From Mycobacterium barrassiae (GTDB lineage Bacteria > Actinomycetota > Actinomycetes > Mycobacteriales > Mycobacteriaceae), in NCBI RefSeq assembly GCF_025822765.1, contig NZ_JACKUK010000016.1, positions 438,486-502,485 of the forward strand: a stretch of 64,000 nt of DNA, written 5' to 3'. This document shows, one piece after another, positions 56,897 through 64,000 of this stretch. Under the pieces are notes generated by a model. That model saw only the letters and a list, made by a program, of their open reading frames with translations, was not told where the DNA came from and made no database searches. Within the stretch, counting starts at the first letter, position 1, and each line of letters starts with the position of its first letter. The translations under genes were made by a program, and so were the position numbers.

Positions 56897-56960
56897 CCGC
56901 GAACAGACACAAACGCACCCTGACACGCCGTAAAAGCGGTCGGTTTGCGTCTGCTCGCGG
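56897..56960 (-). terminator. 18-bp-arm hairpin after fadE25
   Basis: CCGCGAACAGACACAAAC (56897-56914) pairs with GTTTGCGTCTGCTCGCGG (56943-56960). The two differences from perfect pairing become G-U wobbles only in minus-strand RNA, so the stem is built for fadE25 termination. It shares a TTTGYGTSTG-type core with the hairpin at 2625-2677. Confidence 0.7.
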
Positions 56961-56964
56961 GTAA

Positions 56965-58128
56965 CTACTTGAGCAGTGCGCGCGACATCACCACGCGCTG
57001 AATCTGGTTGGTGCCCTCGTAGATCTGAGTGATCTTGGCGTCGCGCATGAACCGCTCGACGGGGAAGTCCACCGTGTAGCCGTAGCCGCCGAACAACTGC
57101 ACGGCATTGGTGGTGACCTCCATCGCCACGTCGGACGCGAAGCACTTCGACGCCGAGGAGATGAAGCCGAGATCGGGTTCGCCACGCTCGGCGCGGGCCG
57201 CCGCCGTGTACACCATGAGCCGGGCCGCCTCGATCTTCATCGCCATGTCGGCGAGCATGAACTGCACCGCCTGGAAGTCGGCGATGCGCTGCCGGAACTG
57301 CTTGCGCTCCTTGGTGTATGCGATCGATGCCTCCAGCGCACCCTGGGCGATACCGACCGCCTGCGCACCGATGGTCGGGCGGGTGTGGTCCAGCGTGGCC
57401 AGCGCGGTCTTGAAGCCGGTGCCCTCGTCGCCGATGATCCGATCGCCGGGAATGCGGCAATCCTCGAAGTACAACTCGGTGGTCGGCGAGCCCTTGATGC
57501 CCATCTTGCGTTCCTTGGCGCCGATGATGAACCCCGGATCGTCCTTGTGCACGACGAACGCCGAGATGCCGTTGGCGCCCTTGTCCGGATCGGTCACCGC
57601 CATGACCGTGTACCAGGTGGAGTGCCCGCCGTTGGAGATCCAACACTTGGCACCGTTGAGCACCCAGTCGTCGCCGTCACGGCGGGCGCGGGTACGCATT
57701 CCCGCCGCATCGCTGCCGGCCTCACGTTCGGACAGCGCATACGACGCCACCGCTTCGCCCGCGGCGATGCTCGGCAACACCTGCTTCTTGAGTTCCTCGG
57801 AACCGCGCAACAGCAGTCCCATGGTGCCCAGCTTGTTGCACACCGGGATCAGTGACGACGACGCGCACACCCGCGCGACCTCCTCGATGACGATGCACGC
57901 GGCAACCGAGTCGCCGCCCTGGCCGCCGTACTCCTCGGGAATGTGGATCGCGGCCATCCCCGAGGCCGTCAGCGCCGCCAGGGCCTCGTCGGTGTAGCGC
58001 GCCTTTTCGTCGACGTCCGCGGCGTAGGGCGCGATCTCCTTGTCGCACAGGTCGCGCATCACCGCGCGCAGCTCGCTGTGCTCGTCAGACAGCTTGAATG
58101 CGTCGAATGACGGGTTTCCGATGGCCAT
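56965..58128 (-). CDS. fadE25: Acyl-CoA dehydrogenase FadE25
   Basis: A 387-residue flavoprotein of lipid beta-oxidation type. FAD-binding residues lie in YALSEREAGSDAAG and WISNGGHSTWYTV, and the catalytic base is the Glu in IYEGTNQIQR near the C-terminus. Counterpart Rv3274c, upstream of purE. The stop is 4 bp from a strong hairpin. Confidence 0.95.
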   Translation of the reverse strand: MAIGNPSFDAFKLSDEHSELRAVMRDLCDKEIAPYAADVDEKARYTDEALAALTASGMAAIHIPEEYGGQGGDSVAACIVIEEVARVCASSSLIPVCNKLGTMGLLLRGSEELKKQVLPSIAAGEAVASYALSEREAGSDAAGMRTRARRDGDDWVLNGAKCWISNGGHSTWYTVMAVTDPDKGANGISAFVVHKDDPGFIIGAKERKMGIKGSPTTELYFEDCRIPGDRIIGDEGTGFKTALATLDHTRPTIGAQAVGIAQGALEASIAYTKERKQFRQRIADFQAVQFMLADMAMKIEAARLMVYTAAARAERGEPDLGFISSASKCFASDVAMEVTTNAVQLFGGYGYTVDFPVERFMRDAKITQIYEGTNQIQRVVMSRALLK

Positions 58129-58192
58129 GCCAACTCCTTGCTACTCGTCGGTAACTTTACGCCTCGGCGTTACCGATCCGACCGCGGCAGAT

Positions 58193-58705
58193 CTACTGCC
58201 CGAGCAACCGTTCACGCAGGGCCGCGTCCTTCTCCAGCACCATGTCGGCCAGCCCACTCTGAAAATTCTCGACCCTTTTGCGCAGCGCCACGTCCGAAGA
58301 TCCGAGGATCCGCACGGCCAGCAGGCCGGCGTTACGCGCACCGCCGATCGACACGGTGGCCACCGGCACACCCGCCGGCATCTGCACGATCGACAGCAAC
58401 GAATCGAGGCCGTCGAGCTTGGCCAGCGGCACCGGCACGCCGATGACGGGCAGCGGTGTCGCCGACGCGACCATGCCGGGCAGATGCGCGGCCCCGCCCG
58501 CGCCGGCGATGATCACCTCGATACCGCGCGCCGCGGCGCCTTTGGCGTACTCGAGCATGCGGTCGGGGGTGCGGTGCGCCGACACGACCCCGACCTCGAA
58601 CGGGACATCGAACTCGGCGAGCGCGTGCGCTGCGTCCTCCATGACCGACCAGTCGCTGTCGCTGCCCATGATCACGCCGACGCGCGGCTTTGGCGCACTA
58701 GTCAT
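58193..58705 (-). CDS. purE: N5-carboxyaminoimidazole ribonucleotide mutase
   Basis: De novo purine synthesis: converts N5-CAIR to CAIR. The 170-residue class I PurE has GSDSDWSVM and SAHRTPDRM, the substrate-binding motifs. The ATG at 58705 is within the 3' end of purK (8-bp overlap), so the two are coupled. Confidence 0.96.
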   Translation of the reverse strand: MTSAPKPRVGVIMGSDSDWSVMEDAAHALAEFDVPFEVGVVSAHRTPDRMLEYAKGAAARGIEVIIAGAGGAAHLPGMVASATPLPVIGVPVPLAKLDGLDSLLSIVQMPAGVPVATVSIGGARNAGLLAVRILGSSDVALRKRVENFQSGLADMVLEKDAALRERLLGQ

Positions 58706-59918
58706 GCGAACTCCATCCGTCCGTCCATTCGGCGTGCGACAACCAGTGTGCGGCCCGCACCGCGCGTGCCCGAACCTCCGCGACGTAGTCGGCATCATCC
58801 GGCGAGCCGCCCGGTGCGCCGAGCACGTTGACGTGGCCGATCTTGCGGCCTGGCCGTTCGCCCTTGCCGTACAGATGCACCTTGGCCTCCGGCATCCGGC
58901 CGAACAGGTGGTGCAGCCGCTCGTCCATGCTCATCTTCGGAGTTTCTTGAGCGCCAAGCACATTCGCCATGACGGTGACAGGAGCGATAGGCGCGGTGTC
59001 CCCCAGCGGATAGTCGAGCACCGCTCGCAGGTGCTGCTCGAACTGACTTGTGCGTGCACCGTCGATCGTCCAGTGGCCCGAATTGTGCGGTCGCATCGCC
59101 AGTTCGTTGACCATCAGGCCCCCGTCGACGGTCTCGAATAGTTCGACCGCAAGGACCCCGACCACACCGAGTTCGTCGGCCAGACGCAACGCGAGCCCGG
59201 CTGCGGCGCCGGCGATGTCGTCGTCCAGATCGGGCGCGGGCGCGAAGGCCTCCACACAGATGCCGTCCCGCTGCACGGTCTCCACCACCGGCCACGCCGC
59301 GCCCTGGCCGAACGGCGACCGCGCCACCAACGCAGCCAGTTCGCGGCGCATCGCCACCTTCTCCTCGACGAGGACCTCGACACCGGCGGCCAGATACTCA
59401 GCGGCCACCTCACGGGCGTGGTCGGTGTCCCGCGCCAGTGTCACGCCGCGCCCGTCGTAGCCACCACGCACGGCCTTGACCACCAGCCCCGCATGCGAGC
59501 CCGCGGCGAAGTCATCCACATCGGACGCGGACGTCACCTCCGCGAAGCGCGGGACCGGCGCGCCGAGGGCCTTCAATCGCCGGCGCATCACCAGCTTGTC
59601 CTGGGCGTGGATCAGCGCCGACGGTGGCGGCGCGACGTTGACGCCTTCGGCGATCAGCTTCTCCAGCATCTCGGTCGGCACGTGTTCGTGGTCGAACGTC
59701 AGCACGTCGGCGCCTTCCGCCGCGCGACGGAGCGCGTCGAGATCGTCGTGCGAACCGATCACCACATCCGGGGTCACCTGCGCCGCCGGATCCTGCGGTG
59801 TGACGGCCAGCACACGCAGCGTCTGGCCCAGCGCGATCGCGGCCTGCTGGGTCATCCTCGCCAGCTGTCCGCCGCCGATCATGGTCACCACAGGGGGCGA
59901 AGTCGAGTTGCGCGGCAC
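58698..59918 (-). CDS. purK: 5-(carboxyamino)imidazole ribonucleotide synthase
   Basis: A 406-residue ATP-grasp enzyme making N5-CAIR for PurE. The N-terminus carries [18 protein letters not shown]-grasp residues are in [12 protein letters not shown] and [26 protein letters not shown]. Start at 59918. It is divergent from gtrA-like Rv3277, with 92 bp between the starts. Confidence 0.96.
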   Translation of the reverse strand: MPRNSTSPPVVTMIGGGQLARMTQQAAIALGQTLRVLAVTPQDPAAQVTPDVVIGSHDDLDALRRAAEGADVLTFDHEHVPTEMLEKLIAEGVNVAPPPSALIHAQDKLVMRRRLKALGAPVPRFAEVTSASDVDDFAAGSHAGLVVKAVRGGYDGRGVTLARDTDHAREVAAEYLAAGVEVLVEEKVAMRRELAALVARSPFGQGAAWPVVETVQRDGICVEAFAPAPDLDDDIAGAAAGLALRLADELGVVGVLAVELFETVDGGLMVNELAMRPHNSGHWTIDGARTSQFEQHLRAVLDYPLGDTAPIAPVTVMANVLGAQETPKMSMDERLHHLFGRMPEAKVHLYGKGERPGRKIGHVNVLGAPGGSPDDADYVAEVRARAVRAAHWLSHAEWTDGWSSHD

Positions 59919-60010
59919 GTGCCTATGTTGTCATGCGAGCGCCCCGCCTTTACCGACGGTGACCTGCCGGGGTACGCGTGAGGTGGTCATTTTCCGTACA
60001 CTGCCCTGTT

Positions 60011-60694
60011 GTGTCCTTCACCGATGCCACGATCGCGCGCCTACCGCGCCCGATCCGGCCGTACTTCGAACGGCACCACGAGCTGATCAAGTTCGCGATC
60101 GTCGGCGCCACCACCTTCGTCATCGACTCAGCGGTCTTCTTCACGCTGAAGCTCACGGTGCTGGAGCCCAAGCCTGTGACGGCGAAGATCATCGCCGGCG
60201 TCGTTGCGGTGATCGCCTCCTACATCCTCAACCGCGAATGGAGCTTCCGCGACAGGGGTGGGCGGGAACGCCACCACGAAGCGTTGATGTTCTTCGCGTT
60301 CAGCGGTGTCGGCGTGCTGCTGTCGATGGCCCCGCTGTGGTTCTCGAGCTATGTGTTGATGTTGCGCGTCCCCGAGGTCAGCCTGACGGTGGAGAACATC
60401 GCCGACTTCGTCGCCGCGTACATCGTCGGCAACCTGCTGCAGATGGCGTTCCGTTTCTGGGCGTTCCGGCGCTGGGTGTTCCCAGACGAGTTCGGCCGCA
60501 ACCCGGACAAGGCGCTGGAGGCCACTCTCACCGACGGCGGCATCGCCGAGACGATGGAGGATGTCCGCGACCCGGCTCTGCACCACATCGATGCCGAAGG
60601 CAATGTGACGCCGCTGCGCAGGCCGACCCGGCGCACGCGGCGCCTCGATCAGCTCGGCGACTCCTCAGAGCCCAGGGTGTCGAAAACTTCGTGA
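60011..60694 (+). CDS. GtrA family membrane protein (Rv3277-like)
   Basis: A 227-residue protein with four hydrophobic segments (residues about 28-140) in the GtrA pattern (KFAIVGATTFVIDSAVFF; ASYILNREWSFR; FRFWAFRRWVF). GtrA proteins are linked to lipid-linked sugar flipping or glycosyl transfer; the substrate is unknown here. The hydrophilic C-terminal tail is unusually long. A GTG at 60011 lies 8 nt after a TACACT hexamer, indicating a leaderless message. It overlaps the convergent PH-domain gene by 46 bp. Confidence 0.9.
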   Translation: MSFTDATIARLPRPIRPYFERHHELIKFAIVGATTFVIDSAVFFTLKLTVLEPKPVTAKIIAGVVAVIASYILNREWSFRDRGGRERHHEALMFFAFSGVGVLLSMAPLWFSSYVLMLRVPEVSLTVENIADFVAAYIVGNLLQMAFRFWAFRRWVFPDEFGRNPDKALEATLTDGGIAETMEDVRDPALHHIDAEGNVTPLRRPTRRTRRLDQLGDSSEPRVSKTS

Positions 60695-61167
60695 TACAGC
60701 AGTGAGTGGACCTGTTCCACCTGCGGGATATCCATGAACTCCAGCGGATCATGCGACGCTGACTCGATGATCAGCGTGCCGGTGCGCAGTACGCGATCGA
60801 CCACACCGTGACGGAATTCCACGCTGTTGATCCGCGCGAGCGGGATGTCGATACCTGACCGGGTCAGCAGGCCGTGACGGAACATCACCCTGCGATCCGT
60901 GATGACGAAATGCGTTGTCCACCAATTGAGGAACGGCCAAACCGTCAGCCACCCGATGATGACCAGCCACACGACTCCGATGACGATCATCACGACGTTG
61001 CGCGCCGTTTGGTCCCAGTTGGTGGTGTTGACGTAACCGGCGCCGAACGCCGCAATCGCGGTGACCACCAACAGGATCAGTACCGGGCCGATCAGCCGCT
61101 TCCAATGCGGGTGGCGATGCAGTACCACGTGCTCGCCTTTGGCCAGCACTTTGTCCGGGTATCCCAT
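60649..61167 (-). CDS. PH domain-containing membrane protein (Rv3278c-like)
   Basis: A 172-residue protein with two transmembrane segments (about residues 25-45 and 58-80) and a C-terminal bacterial PH (YdbS/bPH2-like) domain (TDRRVMFRHGLLTRSGIDIPLARINSVEF; GTLIIESASHDPLEFMDIPQ). Function is unknown. It sits 20 bp downstream of birA and probably shares its transcript. Confidence 0.9.
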   Translation of the reverse strand: MGYPDKVLAKGEHVVLHRHPHWKRLIGPVLILLVVTAIAAFGAGYVNTTNWDQTARNVVMIVIGVVWLVIIGWLTVWPFLNWWTTHFVITDRRVMFRHGLLTRSGIDIPLARINSVEFRHGVVDRVLRTGTLIIESASHDPLEFMDIPQVEQVHSLLYHEVFDTLGSEESPS

Positions 61168-61187
61168 GGCGAAGACCCTATGGCGTG

Positions 61188-61994
61188 TCAGCCGTCCGTG
61201 GGTCGCAAGTGGACGATGTCGCCCGCGGCGACCGTCGCTGTGCGCCCGTCACTGTCGATCGACAGCCGGCCCTGGTCATCGACGTCGCGCGCGATCCCCA
61301 CGATCTCCTGATCGCCGGGCAGGATCGCGCGTACCGGCTTCCCGAACGTCATGCTGCGGGCGCGATAGTCGGCGACCAGGTCGGCGTCGGCGCCCCCCGC
61401 CCGCCGCCATGCGTCGACGCGACGACCCAATTCGCTCAGCAACGCAACCACCAGCTGGTGACGATCCGGTGCGGCCACGCCGAGATCGGTGAGCGAGGTG
61501 ACGCCGGCGACGCCCACTTCGTCACCCGTCAGCGAGACGTTCAGCCCGATGCCGACGACGACCGCCCGCTGTTCGGCGGCCACCTCGGCGAGGATTCCGG
61601 CCAGCTTGCCGCCACCTGCCAGCACGTCGTTCGGCCACTTCAGGCCGGCGTCCACGCCGAGCGGACGCACGGTGTCGACGATGGCCACGCCGGCGGCCAG
61701 CGGGAGCCATCCCCAGGCGTCGGTGGGCACCCCGCCGGTGTCGATGGCCATGGACATCGTGATCTGCGCGTACTTCGCCGCCGACCAGCTGCGTCCCTGC
61801 CTGCCCCGGCCGGCCGTCTGGTGCTCGGCGATCAACACGGCGCCTGCGATGGGGGCGCCGCTGTTGGCGCGCGCTACCAGGTCGGAGTTGGTGGATCCGG
61901 TCTCGTCGACCACGTCCACCGATCGCCATACCGGGCCGCCAAGGATGTCGGCTCGCAGGGCGGCCTCGTCGAGTGGAGCGCGCACTGCCGTCAT
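61188..61994 (-). CDS. birA: Biotin-[acetyl-CoA-carboxylase] ligase
   Basis: A 268-residue BirA that biotinylates the biotin carboxyl carrier subunits of the acyl-CoA carboxylases next door. The biotin-binding loop GRGRQGRSW and KWPNDVL are visible. There is no N-terminal helix-turn-helix, so this is a monofunctional (class I) ligase. The ATG at 61994 was chosen over one 24 bp upstream. Confidence 0.95.
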   Translation of the reverse strand: MTAVRAPLDEAALRADILGGPVWRSVDVVDETGSTNSDLVARANSGAPIAGAVLIAEHQTAGRGRQGRSWSAAKYAQITMSMAIDTGGVPTDAWGWLPLAAGVAIVDTVRPLGVDAGLKWPNDVLAGGGKLAGILAEVAAEQRAVVVGIGLNVSLTGDEVGVAGVTSLTDLGVAAPDRHQLVVALLSELGRRVDAWRRAGGADADLVADYRARSMTFGKPVRAILPGDQEIVGIARDVDDQGRLSIDSDGRTATVAAGDIVHLRPTDG

Positions 61995-62012
61995 CGGACA
62001 AACCTTAGGTGA

Positions 62013-64000
<1,988 letters not shown>

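Overview
The window is high-GC actinobacterial DNA from a mycobacterium. Gene content and order follow the Mycobacterium tuberculosis Rv3226c-Rv3281 chromosome arc almost gene for gene: aroA, rsgA, desA3, secA1, hpf, mtrAB-lpqB, tmk, ahcY, alkB-rubAB, manA-manB, whiB2, fbiAB, manC-wbbL-rmlD, lcp, fadE25, purEK, birA, accD5-accE5. Genes absent from that arc (a BCCT transporter, an EmbR/kinase island, a lipase, a P450, a multicopper oxidase) suggest a fast-growing environmental species (Mycolicibacterium type). No rRNA, tRNA, CRISPR array, insertion sequence or prophage was seen.

Layout. 1-2.6 kb: SRAP gene edge, aroA and rsgA, closed by a perfect 53-bp hairpin. 2.7-3.4 kb: a secreted C39-peptidase-like protein. 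3.5-10.9 kb: acyl-CoA desaturase and its electron-transfer reductase under matching operator-like sites, a BCCT transporter, a WS/DGAT-like acyltransferase with an altered active site, and small conserved genes. 10.9-21.5 kb: secA1, hpf, comF, a three-gene Rieske cluster and mtrA-mtrB-lpqB. 21.6-26.6 kb: an accessory island inserted between mtrA and tmk, which are neighbours in M. tuberculosis. It holds a second C39-like secreted protein, a membrane Ser/Thr kinase, an EmbR-like SARP-FHA regulator and a secreted Pro/Ala/Glu-repeat protein. 26.7-34 kb: tmk, DUF899, lipase, hemophore-like protein, ahcY, and the TetR-rubredoxin-alkB alkane hydroxylation unit. 34-53 kb: permease, FAD oxidoreductase, mannose genes, whiB2, the F420 genes fbiA-fbiB with a coupled NUDIX gene, P450, a large cyclase/NB-ARC/LuxR regulator, and manC-wbbL-rmlD. 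53-64 kb: LCP ligase, multicopper oxidase, fadE25, purE-purK, GtrA, PH-domain protein, birA, accD5 and accE5.

How the genes work together. Much of the window serves the mycobacterial envelope: dTDP-rhamnose and linker synthesis (rmlD, wbbL), attachment of arabinogalactan (LCP), GDP-mannose supply (manA, manB, manC), protein export (secA1), division and cell-wall sensing (mtrAB-lpqB), and acyl-CoA carboxylation and desaturation (accD5/E5, birA, desA3).

The strongest candidate for an undescribed system is the EmbR-like/kinase island. Its C39-like gene and the distant paralogue at 2774 carry the same direct-repeat element (TCAAGAA, 4-bp gap, TCAAGRA), each exactly 66 bp before the start codon. 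That 11-bp heptamer-repeat geometry is what SARP-type regulators such as the EmbR-like protein bind. This predicts a kinase-controlled secretion regulon covering two loci about 19 kb apart.
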